Positions 27,248 to 36,255 of a stretch of 44,728 nt of DNA are shown one piece after another (position 1 is the first letter of the stretch; every line of letters starts with the position of its first letter). The position numbers were made by a program, and so were the translations under genes. The stretch lies in NCBI GenBank assembly GCA_030849065.1, contig JASAON010001511.1:1-44728 (forward strand), in the 5' to 3' direction. Under the pieces are notes generated by a model, which saw nothing but the letters and a program-made list of their open reading frames with translations, was not told the origin of the DNA and searched no databases. The DNA comes from Jaenimonas drosophilae. Lineage: Eukaryota > Euglenozoa > Kinetoplastea > Trypanosomatida > Trypanosomatidae.

Positions 27248-28429
27248 ATGATGCGCTGCACTCGTCTCTGCTCTGCCGCGTCGGCCTTCTTCATGCCCAC
27301 GGTGAGTTTCGTTGGCTCTGGCGCACTCAAGATGGCTGGTCCAAAGATCCAGTCGCTCAGCTTCAAGCATCCACTTATCGTGACGGACAAGGGCATCGTG
27401 AAGTCTGGCCTGGTGGACACTGTGGTGGAGACATTGAAGAAGGAGGCTGGTGTGCAGGACGTGACGGTCTTTGACGATGTGCAGCCTAACCCGACAGTGG
27501 CAAACGTGAACGCTGGACTCAAGATGCTGGCCTCGAGCAAGTGCGACTCCATTGTGAGTTTGGGTGGCGGCTCTCCTCAGGACTGTGCCAAGGGCATTGC
27601 CATTGTTCAGACCAATGGCGGCAAGATTGAGGACTACGAAGGCATTGACGTTCCAAAGAAGCCTCGTTTCCCCCTCATTGCCGTGAACACTACCGCCGGC
27701 ACTGCCAGTGAGCTCACACGCTTTGCCGTCATTACCAACGAGAGCACTCACCTCAAGATGGTCATTGGCAGCGACCACGTCACCGCGCTGATTGCCATCA
27801 ATGACTCCGACCTAACACTTCAGCAGCCAAAGGCACTGACGGCTGCGACTGGCATGGATGCACTCACCCATGCTGTGGAGGCCTACCTCTCTGTTTTCAA
27901 TTCACCCATCACGGATGCTTGTGCACTCCAAGCCATCCGCCTCATTTACAAGCACCTCGCCACTGCCACACACAACGGCACTGACAAGGTTGCCCGTGAA
28001 GGAATGAGCTACGCGGAGTTCCTTGCTGGTATGGCCTTCAACAGCGCTGGCCTGGGCTACGTCCATGCAATTTCTCACCAGTTTGGCGCCACCTACAATT
28101 TTCCTCACGGCGTGTGCAACGCTATTCTTCTTCCACATGTGCAAGAGTTCAACAAGACAGTTGTCGCCCACCGACTTCGTGATGTTGCGGAGGCCATGGG
28201 CCAGCACACCACCTCCTTGACGGATGCGGAGGCAGCGGATGCCGCGATTGCCGCAATCCGTGTGCTCTCCAAGAAGGTGGAGATTCCTGCTGGCTTCAAG
28301 CAACTTGGTGCGAAGGAGGCTGACATCCCACGACTTGCCGATGCCGCGCTGGCCGATCTTGCGAGCATCTTTAACCCAAAGAAGGCCACCAAGGAGGAGA
28401 TGGTGTCAATCATTTCCTCGGCAATGTAG
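27248..28429 (+). CDS. Iron-containing alcohol dehydrogenase (group III), copy 2, intact
   Basis: 393 codons from the ATG at 27248; the frame is open upstream but the position equivalent to the other copy's start fixes this ATG. The family is the bacterial-type iron-dependent alcohol dehydrogenases (FucO/AdhB-like), typical length about 380-390. GGGSP (106-110) is the dinucleotide-binding loop. Iron ligands are D204 and H208 (GMDALTH), H273 (YVHAISH) and H287 (FPHGVCNA), with spacing as in FucO. The first about 28 residues are basic/hydroxylated with no acids and look like a mitochondrial presequence. It converts an alcohol and aldehyde with NAD(P)H; the natural substrate is not predictable. 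Bacterial relatives make ancient lateral acquisition plausible. It lies downstream of its broken tandem copy. Confidence 0.93.
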   Translation: MMRCTRLCSAASAFFMPTVSFVGSGALKMAGPKIQSLSFKHPLIVTDKGIVKSGLVDTVVETLKKEAGVQDVTVFDDVQPNPTVANVNAGLKMLASSKCDSIVSLGGGSPQDCAKGIAIVQTNGGKIEDYEGIDVPKKPRFPLIAVNTTAGTASELTRFAVITNESTHLKMVIGSDHVTALIAINDSDLTLQQPKALTAATGMDALTHAVEAYLSVFNSPITDACALQAIRLIYKHLATATHNGTDKVAREGMSYAEFLAGMAFNSAGLGYVHAISHQFGATYNFPHGVCNAILLPHVQEFNKTVVAHRLRDVAEAMGQHTTSLTDAEAADAAIAAIRVLSKKVEIPAGFKQLGAKEADIPRLADAALADLASIFNPKKATKEEMVSIISSAM

Positions 28430-29002
28430 AGTGACGACTGTTTCTTAGCGTCAATGACTCTCATTGACACGTTGAAACAGGATGGGCGTAGTGGCGCGTT
28501 CCATCACTCCACTCTCTCACGCCAAAATGCACCAAAGTTTTCCCCCCCCCTCTGTTCGTCTGAACGTGGCTTAATTGGAACTGTTGATGGTTTGTTGAGA
28601 TTGAATTGTTTGTGGAGCCCATTCTGAGAGTATCTATATATGCTCATCTACTGGCAAAGACGTTTATTTTCTATGTTCTAGGTGTCTTACACCAATTTCA
28701 TCTCCGTCGCCGTGTTCCTCGTACGGCACGAGGTCATCCCGGCAACCACGGGGAGCACCTGCCCATAATTATCTCTATCTTCTGAAAAGAGTTTTCCTTG
28801 TTTGGCTGTGCTGTGTGCAGGTATTGCCTCAGGTTTGTTCTCATCCTCATTGATTTTCTGACTTGTGTGTTGATCGGTCGACGTGCGCGCTCAGCCAAGT
28901 GGCACACATTGCATGATGGCTGCCAATCTCCTCGTCTTCCTCCACTTTTTTTTTCTCGTTGAAGGTCCATTCATCCCAGCCTAGTGCTTCGACAAAGCTA
29001 CA
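28430..29002. other. Intergenic region and leader
   Basis: 573 bases with C-rich and T-rich tracts. CCACTTTTTTTTTCTC at about 28942 followed later by CCCAG (AG at 28978-28979) is the likely acceptor for the gene at 29003. No other feature seen. Confidence 0.5.
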
Positions 29003-29500
29003 ATGCCTCTCTTTGACTGTGTGCTCTCGGTGGGTAGTGCGGAGGGTGTGGCAGCCATCCACCCCGTCCCTGACCGGCAGTGGGCCATTAAGTTTGAGTG
29101 TGATGGCTGCCGAGAGGTGAGCACGCGCCACATCTTCGTGGACCCGAAGGAGAGCTGCGACAATGAGGGCGGCACGCGCAACGCCATCTTTCACTGCAGC
29201 TTTTGCAAGTGCGTCATTACGGCGGATGTTGTCTCGATGAGCGAGCGTCCTCTTCGATTGGTGGATGAAAACGGGGAGGAGGGCGACTTTGATGGTATTG
29301 TGGTGCAGCTCGACGTGCGCCGAGGGGTGCCGGTGGAGCTCATGATGGATGCTCAGTGGAACGTGGAGAGCACCGGTGGGGCCATGTTTCCCGAAGCTGA
29401 CCTGTCAAGTGGTGATTGGTGTGAGTACGACGAGGATGCGGGTGTCTCGTTGTCTCTGATGGAGGTCACCGCTAGCTTTTGCAAGTCGAAGAAGAAGTAG
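29003..29500 (+). CDS. CXXC zinc-binding protein of the CZIB/DUF866 (C1orf123) family
   Basis: 165 codons from the ATG at 29003, matching the family's usual length of about 160. The family hallmark is two CXXC pairs binding one zinc: C33-D-G-C36 and C65-S-F-C68. Surrounding hydrophobic strands (WAIKFEC, VVQLDVRRGVPVEL) fit the two-lobed beta-sandwich known from the human structure, and the acidic W-C-EYDED segment near the C-terminus is also typical. The protein is broadly conserved in eukaryotes and its biochemical role is poorly defined, with links to copper-chaperone-like folds and mitochondria in humans. It ends in a lysine tail (KSKKK). A clean acceptor lies about 25 bases upstream. No signal peptide is visible; a soluble cytosolic protein is expected. 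Confidence 0.88.
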   Translation: MPLFDCVLSVGSAEGVAAIHPVPDRQWAIKFECDGCREVSTRHIFVDPKESCDNEGGTRNAIFHCSFCKCVITADVVSMSERPLRLVDENGEEGDFDGIVVQLDVRRGVPVELMMDAQWNVESTGGAMFPEADLSSGDWCEYDEDAGVSLSLMEVTASFCKSKKK

Positions 29501-29931
29501 CGAGCGACGCGGAGTAGGGTCGACGGAAGTGTGCGACGAGAGTAAGTCATTTATGTGGACCCTAGGGCGGAGGGTACCTTCACGCAACCCTAACTCTGAG
29601 TTCTATGCTTTTCACGCCACCTCGACGTACATGATGACGCAGCATTATTCCTTTCGCTGCTGTGCTTTTGGCAACAATGTCTTGTACTTCCTCCTCCCTC
29701 TCATTGTTCGCGTGCTCGATGTGGAGGATGGCGGTGGTTTCTACGTCGATTTTTCATCCGTAGCTCCCTCTTCCTTCCATCTCAGCTCTGCCCTCGACCC
29801 TCTCAGGCCACACATTAGGGCTAGTGTGCTGCCCGCCACAGGTCGTTTTGGCAGAGCTACTTTGGTATCACCTTCCTCCCACTTTTGCCACCCCGTAGCC
29901 TACACCCTCGGTAGCTGCTGTTGCTGCAGCC
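29501..29931. other. Intergenic region
   Basis: 431 bases, CT-rich in its second half, with AG positions at 29911 and 29929 just before the next ATG. No gene or RNA recognised. Confidence 0.5.
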
Positions 29932-30591
29932 ATGCTGAGCTACCTCCTCTCACTTCTTTGGCGCTCCACCTCGTCCTCGGACAGCGACACAGACAGCAGC
30001 AATGACACCAACCGGCCTCATGAGGGTATCGCCCCACACTCGGAGGAAGCTATGCTGCGGCCGGGCACCGCGACTGCCACCCCAGTGTTCTGCGAGAGCA
30101 GCGGCCTCGTGACTATCACGACCCAGCTGACGTCCTCCCCTGCGACGATGGCCACAGCCGCTGCGCATGAAGGCCACTCACCGGGACGCACCATTGATCC
30201 ACGCTACCGCTTTTCTGATGAGGATGACGATGCTCGCGCCGCGTCGGCGTCTCGACGCGCGCCACTATCGCCGCCACGATGGGAGACGGTGGAGTTTGGC
30301 GGAGGTGCGCAGTGCCACACACAGCCATCCGCGATGCAAGCATCAACAAGCGGTGCAGTGCCTTCGTGGGCGGTCCTCCCTGGCCTCGGGGCGGCCACCA
30401 ACGAGCCGCGGCGGAGTAGCGACATTGACTTTGCGGAAAAGCACACGGTGGATGCGTGGAGTCCGTCAGGCTCTGGCACCTTCGTCATCGCCTCGGACTG
30501 CGTCACGGTGGAGCTCGACGTTAGCGGCTTTGAGCGGCAGCTGAGCCTTCTCGATGAGGCGGTTGTTGCCCACGGCGCAAGTAGGCACTAA
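29932..30591 (+). CDS. Hypothetical acidic/serine-rich protein
   Basis: 219 codons from the ATG at 29932. It begins with a short hydrophobic stretch (MLSYLLSLLW) followed directly by S/D/T-rich disordered sequence (SSSDSDTDSSND). The only part that looks folded is the C-terminal 45 residues (SGTFVIASDCVTVELDVSGF, then a leucine-rich helix). The N-terminus could be a membrane-inserting or lipid-associated helix; it is too short for a normal transmembrane anchor. No family recognised. High third-position GC and a start right after a CT-rich, AG-containing region support real coding. It precedes the Ctf4-like gene, but no functional link follows from that. Confidence 0.65.
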   Translation: MLSYLLSLLWRSTSSSDSDTDSSNDTNRPHEGIAPHSEEAMLRPGTATATPVFCESSGLVTITTQLTSSPATMATAAAHEGHSPGRTIDPRYRFSDEDDDARAASASRRAPLSPPRWETVEFGGGAQCHTQPSAMQASTSGAVPSWAVLPGLGAATNEPRRSSDIDFAEKHTVDAWSPSGSGTFVIASDCVTVELDVSGFERQLSLLDEAVVAHGASRH

Positions 30592-30739
30592 CCATGTTTC
30601 TACGCCAACAAAAGACTGACTCTTCCAGCGGTGATAATGCGGCTAGATGCCACCACACTGCCTCGTCAAACCCATCACCTCCGCTCGCATCAGAGATAGC
30701 AACAACTTCTGTTAGTGTGAGTGTGTGTGAGCCTCCACT

Positions 30740-30761
30740 CATCTCCTCTTCCTCCTCACAG
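30740..30761 (+). promoter_or_regulatory. Trans-splice acceptor for the Ctf4-like gene
   Basis: ATCTCCTCTTCCTCCTCACAG tract with AG at 30760-30761, leaving a leader of about 79 bases to the ATG at 30841. Confidence 0.55.
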
Positions 30762-30840
30762 ACAATCCTGTCTCTTCCCCTTTCTTCATTTTCTCATCAA
30801 GAAATAAGTGAGGCCAACTTGCTTTTGTATTATTGGCACG

Positions 30841-33800
30841 ATGTTGCAGCTTCGCGACGCACACACCGCGGGCTCTACACGAGTCTGCGTGGACGGCGAC
30901 CACGTCCTCACGGGCGGTGAAGATGGTGTAGTCATGTTGTTCCCGACGCGTCGATGGCAGAACACATCTCCACTGTGGGCGCGCCAGTGCCACGATGCGG
31001 CCGTTACCTGCGTCGAGCTCGTCGATGACCTCCACATTGCCTTCAGCTGTGGCCGCGATGGCAACGTTGTGCTGCACGAGAATATCCACGCAGTTGGGGC
31101 GGAACAGACGTCGACGTCCCGCGTCGCCTGTCGGGTGACGGGCGAGGTGCGCTGCCTCCTCTTTGACCGCCCCCGCCACCGCGTCTTCATCGCCGGCGAT
31201 TCACTCCGCTGCCTCACCATGACAGCAGGTACGGGCCGCTTTGAGGTGCGCACGATACCACTTGTCGTACCACACCCGATTGTGGCCCTCTCCATCGACC
31301 CGAGCGGCCATCTTCTCGCCATCGCCAGCGCGTCGGGCTCCATCGCTGTGGTCGGCGCATCTCCCGACGGCACTACCACCGACGACAACGGCGGTGGCGT
31401 GGGCGGCTTTCGTGGCGTGTTCTCAAAGGTACTGCCGCCGTCGATGCAGCGGGAGGACGGCTGCCGGTGCCGCATGAGCTGGTGCAGCACCTCTCACGGC
31501 CTCGTGCTTGTTGTGCCTGGAGCGCAGGAGGCGCACGTTTTTCGCTTGACGATGGCAACGCCAACGGCCCCCGCGACGATGCGGCGCGTGGCGTCGATCC
31601 CAGCGGGTGAGTTGCGGGATGACCTCCACGGGGTGAGCTGCTACACCCTCTCTCGCCGACGCCTCCTCTGTGTGATGGCGGCGGCGCACGGTGTGGTTGT
31701 TGTGCGGCTGAACTCCATGAGCCTCGCGTGGGAGCGGGTCGGCGCCTTCATCTTCGACCGACTCTGCGGCAGCGTGGGTGAGGAGGAGGAGGAGGCGACG
31801 ACGAAGCCGCGGTTGTGCGCAACGGACGTCGCCGTCAACGCCCGAAGCGGAGATGTGGTGGTGGGCTTCAGCGATGGCCGACTTTCTCTGCTCGCTAAGG
31901 CCGTCCCAAAGGCAGAGGCGGCGGCGAAGAAGAAGCACAGTGAGACGATGCCAACGGCCACCGCGCCTGCCACGGAAGTCGAGACCCCCTCCGCCGCCGT
32001 CACCACCACCGCCCCTCCACGCCATCGCAGCAGCAAAAAGGATGAAGAGGGGAGCGACGACGACGGGTCGTCGTACACGAGCGGCAGCGATGGCAGCAGT
32101 GAGAGCTCGGCACCAGGAAGCAGCGATGATGATGATGATGATGTTGCTGAGAATCTGGAACGCGTTGTGCATGACCTCAAGCGCAGCAACGCCGGCTACA
32201 TTGACGACGACGGCGTGGAGCGGCCCTCGCGGTGGCGAGAGGACGACCCATCGGCTGCCTTGGCGGAGGCAGAACGTCAGCGACGTTCGTCTTTTCTCGA
32301 CGATGAGGCGGAGGAGGCGTCTTCGGGGGACGCAGAGAGCGAGGATGAGGCAGCCTATGCGGATGACGGCTATGGAGGTCGCCGTTCGATGCAGAACTCC
32401 GTCGATGGTGCCGCTGAGGATGATGAAGAGGAAGAAGATGATGAGAACGAACGCCCTGCCCCAGCAACAGCTGGTCGTCGTGCCCTCATCGCGTCGGATT
32501 ATTCCTTCCAGGTGTGCGCCACCCCGGCCACCGAGGAAGATGGCGGCAACTGCTATTTGGCCTACAACTCCATTGGCTTCATCCACTGCAGCCGCGGCGG
32601 GACGACGACGGTACACTTCCACGACATTTCACATCCCGCCGTGCGAGTGGCGGAGAAGGGGCAGATTCTCATGGGCACGTTGAGCCCCGTTGGGGCGGGT
32701 TTTGTCGTTGCGCCGACCATCGCCGAGGATCTGCATGATAGCGTCGATGCGGAGGAGGAGCCGCGTCTCACCATCCTCTACCGAACGTTTGTTGCGATTG
32801 GTGCGCAGAGTGATTGGCGTGTTAAGCTGCTGCCAGGTGAGAGCGTGCGATCGATTGCGTGTGGCATTCGTTTTGTTGCCGTGGCAACCTCTCGCTTCCT
32901 CCGTCTGTACTCCCTCTCCGGCCTGGAGCTCGCGGTGATGAGCAAGTACGCACACGTCGTAACGATGGTGGGCACCAACAGCCGCAAGCTCATGGCGAGC
33001 TACAAGGGCGACTTTGACCCGCTCATCGTCGTCTTCCTCGGCGACGGCTGCCTTGAGCTGCAGGTGGAGGTGCTTGATGTATCAACGCGCAGCGCCGCCA
33101 TTCCGGCGCAGCACATCGCCCTCACCCCCCTACCCAACGGCTCCAGCCACCAGATTCAGTGGGTTGGTTGGTCTGAGGATGGCCCCCTCCACGTCGTTGA
33201 CACCGCCGGCGTTGTGCGGCTCTTCACACAAGGCTGGGGCGGGGCGTGGATCCCCGTCTTTGATCCGCAGACACAGGCCCAACAACACAACAACTTGTGG
33301 GTGTGGGGTATTACAGACGAGGCCCTTCTCGCCTACCGCTCCGCCTCGACCACCTCGCCCTACCCGGCTGCCGTCGCGACGGGCCTCCCCGTGGAGCACG
33401 TCAGCCTCGCGCTCCCCCTCACCCGCACTCCGGGCATGGCCGAGCGGGAGCTCCATCAGTGGGATCAACTTGTGCGTCGGCAGATTCGCACCGACGAGAT
33501 TAAGCGCCACAGCACCTACTACAACGCCGCCCTAGCAACCCACGACGCCCTCCATGATCGCCGCCTGATGGAGCTCTTCCAGCGTGCGCTTGAGGAGCAG
33601 CAAACGACGAGGGCGCTCGACCTGGCCACGATGCTGGAGCTGCGTGACAACGTGGAGGCGTGCGCGAAGGAGGCCAACCGTGGAGGTCATGGGCAGCTGG
33701 TGCAGAAGCTGCTCGCATTGTACGAGATGCGCACCAAGGCAAAACAGCGTCGCAAGTGTGCGTTGCCGCTCGAGGGTACGGCGGTGAGCGAGAAAGAGCG

Positions 33801-34704
33801 CGACCAGCTCCTCCGCCGGCTCCTCGTCAAGGAGAAGAAGGCGGCAGAGGCTCCATCGGATCCTGCGTCGGTGGTGGCGACGGCAAACGAACCTCCTCCG
33901 CCCGTCGTTTCAGCTCCTCCGCCGCCACCAGCACCGGCAGCTCGCCGCCACATCAGCTTTGACCTTCCTCCCACTCCTCCCCCACCACCACCCACTCCTG
34001 CACAATCAGCACAACCAGCACCGCCACCCACCACCTCCACACCAACTTTGGCCGTTGCAACAACATCCACGACAGCACCACGGCGTACGATGGTGAGCTC
34101 AACGACACCAACTAAACCAAGGAATCCCTTCGCCGCCCGCACAGATCCTCCACACACACCGGCACCCACCACGCCTCCGCGCGCGAAGGAGCTGCCGACG
34201 CCCACGCCACCCACCACGCCTCCGCGCGCGAAGGAGCTCCCAACGCCCACGCCCACGCCAGCGCCAACAGTCGATGGCACGCCGTCGCGTGCCTCCTCCG
34301 CTGCGGAGGAGGAGGTGCAGATCCTCGGCGCGAGCATTGGCCGGTCGCCGGCCCCGGCCGCGATCGCAGGGCCAAAATCTCCCTCGCCGACCAAAACGCC
34401 ATCGGCGGCAACAACAAGCGCGGCACCGCCCTCCACCGCGTGCATCTCCACGACGCCCGTCGATCCTTTTTTGGTGGCGGAGCAGGAGGAGGCGGATGAG
34501 CGCCTCACCGTCGATGCCGTCCTGGGCGCCGAGACGCCGGCGGATGAGGCGTGTGGGGTGGCGAGCGAAGCATTTGGGCTCGCTCTGCGCAAGCGTCTTC
34601 GTGGAGAGGAGGAGGACAACGACGAGGATGATGTTGATGCTCCCCACTTTCCCGTTGTGCCGCTCCTTCACCACAACGGCCCCACTCCATATCGTGCACC
34701 CTGA
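30841..34704 (+). CDS. CTF4: Ctf4/AND-1 (WDHD1) replisome adaptor homologue
   Basis: 1287 codons from the ATG at 30841; the frame is open slightly further but has only a GTG there. Domain order matches Ctf4/AND-1. Residues 1 to about 360 form an N-terminal WD40 propeller (GGEDGVVMLF, SCGRDGNVVLHE, LLAIASASGSIAVV). Residues about 360-550 are a D/E/S-rich linker. Residues about 555-870 are the SepB/Ctf4 propeller, with YNSIGFIHC near 575, VHFHDISHP, and WVGWSEDGPLHVVDTAG near 773, all closely parallel to AND-1. Residues about 870-970 are the helical part that in Ctf4 trimerises and binds client peptides. A P/T-rich tail and an acidic C-terminus follow. There is no HMG box, unlike animal AND-1 and like fungal Ctf4. 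Ctf4 links CMG helicase to polymerase alpha-primase in the nucleus. Identification is strong; function here is by homology. Confidence 0.88.
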   Translation: MLQLRDAHTAGSTRVCVDGDHVLTGGEDGVVMLFPTRRWQNTSPLWARQCHDAAVTCVELVDDLHIAFSCGRDGNVVLHENIHAVGAEQTSTSRVACRVTGEVRCLLFDRPRHRVFIAGDSLRCLTMTAGTGRFEVRTIPLVVPHPIVALSIDPSGHLLAIASASGSIAVVGASPDGTTTDDNGGGVGGFRGVFSKVLPPSMQREDGCRCRMSWCSTSHGLVLVVPGAQEAHVFRLTMATPTAPATMRRVASIPAGELRDDLHGVSCYTLSRRRLLCVMAAAHGVVVVRLNSMSLAWERVGAFIFDRLCGSVGEEEEEATTKPRLCATDVAVNARSGDVVVGFSDGRLSLLAKAVPKAEAAAKKKHSETMPTATAPATEVETPSAAVTTTAPPRHRSSKKDEEGSDDDGSSYTSGSDGSSESSAPGSSDDDDDDVAENLERVVHDLKRSNAGYIDDDGVERPSRWREDDPSAALAEAERQRRSSFLDDEAEEASSGDAESEDEAAYADDGYGGRRSMQNSVDGAAEDDEEEEDDENERPAPATAGRRALIASDYSFQVCATPATEEDGGNCYLAYNSIGFIHCSRGGTTTVHFHDISHPAVRVAEKGQILMGTLSPVGAGFVVAPTIAEDLHDSVDAEEEPRLTILYRTFVAIGAQSDWRVKLLPGESVRSIACGIRFVAVATSRFLRLYSLSGLELAVMSKYAHVVTMVGTNSRKLMASYKGDFDPLIVVFLGDGCLELQVEVLDVSTRSAAIPAQHIALTPLPNGSSHQIQWVGWSEDGPLHVVDTAGVVRLFTQGWGGAWIPVFDPQTQAQQHNNLWVWGITDEALLAYRSASTTSPYPAAVATGLPVEHVSLALPLTRTPGMAERELHQWDQLVRRQIRTDEIKRHSTYYNAALATHDALHDRRLMELFQRALEEQQTTRALDLATMLELRDNVEACAKEANRGGHGQLVQKLLALYEMRTKAKQRRKCALPLEGTAVSEKERDQLLRRLLVKEKKAAEAPSDPASVVATANEPPPPVVSAPPPPPAPAARRHISFDLPPTPPPPPPTPAQSAQPAPPPTTSTPTLAVATTSTTAPRRTMVSSTTPTKPRNPFAARTDPPHTPAPTTPPRAKELPTPTPPTTPPRAKELPTPTPTPAPTVDGTPSRASSAAEEEVQILGASIGRSPAPAAIAGPKSPSPTKTPSAATTSAAPPSTACISTTPVDPFLVAEQEEADERLTVDAVLGAETPADEACGVASEAFGLALRKRLRGEEEDNDEDDVDAPHFPVVPLLHHNGPTPYRAP

Positions 34705-35088
34705 TAGACGTTGTTGTGGCCAAGAAACATAAATGCACACAACAACAACAACAACAAGAGCAATAAACAGAATACACACACACACACACACACACACATG
34801 CAAGTGTAAATGTGGTTGGGCGTGTGAGGCCCATTTCTGGTGGCACGGCCACCCAGCATAGATACCTCATCATGGATGAATGCGTGAAGCTCCTAACAAC
34901 GCCATGCTGCCATGGCACGGGTATCTCCGTCGTGGTAGGGATGCATCCTATCTGTGTGTGCTCCATCTTCATCTTCTCCCATCTCTCTCTTACGTGTGGG
35001 TAGGTCTGAAGCACTCCGCCACATATTCCGCCCGGACGTGTGTGCGCATCAACGTGTTGCGCCAGCATCCTTCGCCCTGTGGCCACTC
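34705..35088. other. Intergenic region with microsatellites and acceptor
   Basis: Contains (AAC)n at about 34739-34757, (AC)n at 34774-34798, and a CTTCTCCCATCTCTCTCTTAC tract leading to GGTAG with AG at 35002-35003. An in-frame GTG at 34954 lies before this acceptor and is unlikely to be the start. Confidence 0.55.
34774..34798 (+). repeat. (AC)n dinucleotide microsatellite
   Basis: About 12 uninterrupted AC units directly downstream of the Ctf4-like stop codon. Confidence 0.95.
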
Positions 35089-36021
35089 ATGATCGACGGC
35101 ACCGCGGCAGACCTCCACGGATCTAGCAGAGACGCGATCTCGTCGTTTGTTGCGTGGTCGGTGTTGAGCATTCTCGTCCTCCTTCACGTTGGCCAACCCG
35201 TCGTGATGGGGGTGAGGTGCATCTCTCGGCGTGTGCGCATGGCCATGATACTGCTGCTTCTTCTTGCGAGCCTCCTCTACATGGCAGATGCGCTAACCAT
35301 CCTGATGGAGGTGAAGAAGGTTGTGCTCTCCGGCACGACGTCACTGCGCTCCGCCGACGGCATCGCCCGCTTTTGCATGGATATCAACAACATCGCACAA
35401 CAAAAACTTTCGCAGGTGCTTCTCTTCCTCGCCACCGTCTATCTCACCCTACAGACCTTCTGCATCCCTGGAACGGTGGCTCTCAACGCCGCCATCGGCG
35501 CCGTCGTGGGAACCGTCGTTGGCGTGCCACTCTGCACGCTTCTCGGCACACTCGGCGCCACCTCCTGCTACCTCCTCTCACAAACCGTTGGCACGCAGCT
35601 TGTGTGCGCCGTTGATCGCCGCCTGATGCGTGGCACCGGCCTCCCGCGCATCCGTCGCGAGGTGCAGCGCCACCGCGACGATATCTTCGTTTTTCTCTTG
35701 TTTCTGCGACTGACGCCGGTGCTGCCAAATTGGCTCGTGAATCTCGCATCGCCCGTTGTTGGCGTTCCTCTGAGCTCCTTCGCTCTTGCCACCTTCGTTG
35801 GTATCGCGCCACAGACGTACTTGTCGGTGCGCTTCGGGGCGATGGCGCGGGCGACGGCGGAGCAGCGTGCGCTGAAGCAGGGCGGGAGCGGTGGCATCGT
35901 CTCGGTCTGGGATACGCTCATCCTCGCCATGTTCGCAGTTGTGGCATTGGCAGTGCATCGATTGCGTCGGCAGTTTGCCGAGCCTGCCACCACCACCGCT
36001 GCCAAGACCGTGGAGGTGTAA
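35089..36021 (+). CDS. VTT (DedA/SNARE-associated) domain membrane protein, TMEM41-like
   Basis: 310 codons from the ATG at 35089, the first ATG after the acceptor at 35003. Hydrophobic segments lie at about 16-40, 50-73, 108-133, 137-165, 199-237 and 273-290. The signature block is FLLFLRLTPVLPNW at 202-215 followed by VNLASPVVGVPL and FVGIAPQTY, which parallels the TMEM41A/B and DedA reentrant-loop motif (R207, P210, N214). GTVALNAAIGAVVG supplies the other reentrant half. TMEM41B/VMP1 are endoplasmic-reticulum lipid scramblases acting in autophagosome and lipoprotein formation; bacterial DedA proteins transport lipid carriers. Scrambling is therefore a reasonable inference. The topology fits the family and the length is close to human TMEM41B (about 290). 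Confidence 0.88.
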   Translation: MIDGTAADLHGSSRDAISSFVAWSVLSILVLLHVGQPVVMGVRCISRRVRMAMILLLLLASLLYMADALTILMEVKKVVLSGTTSLRSADGIARFCMDINNIAQQKLSQVLLFLATVYLTLQTFCIPGTVALNAAIGAVVGTVVGVPLCTLLGTLGATSCYLLSQTVGTQLVCAVDRRLMRGTGLPRIRREVQRHRDDIFVFLLFLRLTPVLPNWLVNLASPVVGVPLSSFALATFVGIAPQTYLSVRFGAMARATAEQRALKQGGSGGIVSVWDTLILAMFAVVALAVHRLRRQFAEPATTTAAKTVEV

Positions 36022-36157
36022 GCACAACATGCGCAGATGCACGCAGGATGTTGTGTTGTGGCGGAGGAATGGAGTATTTCGCTCATGGGGCTGAGTTGGG
36101 CTGTCAATGTTGGTTGTTGCTATCATCTGGACTAAAATTGCGCAGCACACCATCATG

Positions 36158-36205
<48 letters not shown>

Positions 36206-36233
36206 TTCTTCTTCTTCTTCATGTTGTGTGTAG
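36158..36233 (+). repeat. (ATC)16 microsatellite running into (CTT)n and a splice acceptor
   Basis: Sixteen ATC units (36158-36205) pass directly into a TTC/CTT run (to 36220), then ATGTTGTGTGTAG with AG at 36232-36233. The trinucleotide repeat thus forms, or extends, the pyrimidine-rich tract of the next gene's acceptor. Confidence 0.8.
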
Positions 36234-36255
36234 CGAGATCAACGGTCGTATTTTC

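Noticed and set aside
31423..32622. 399-codon minus-strand frame opposite the Ctf4-like gene
   Set aside because: Mirror of a strongly GC3-biased coding region; wrong strand for the array and composition dominated by R, A, H and V.
33687..34619. 310-codon minus-strand frame opposite the proline-rich Ctf4 tail
   Set aside because: Antisense of P/T-rich codons gives a G/V-rich translation; no independent support.
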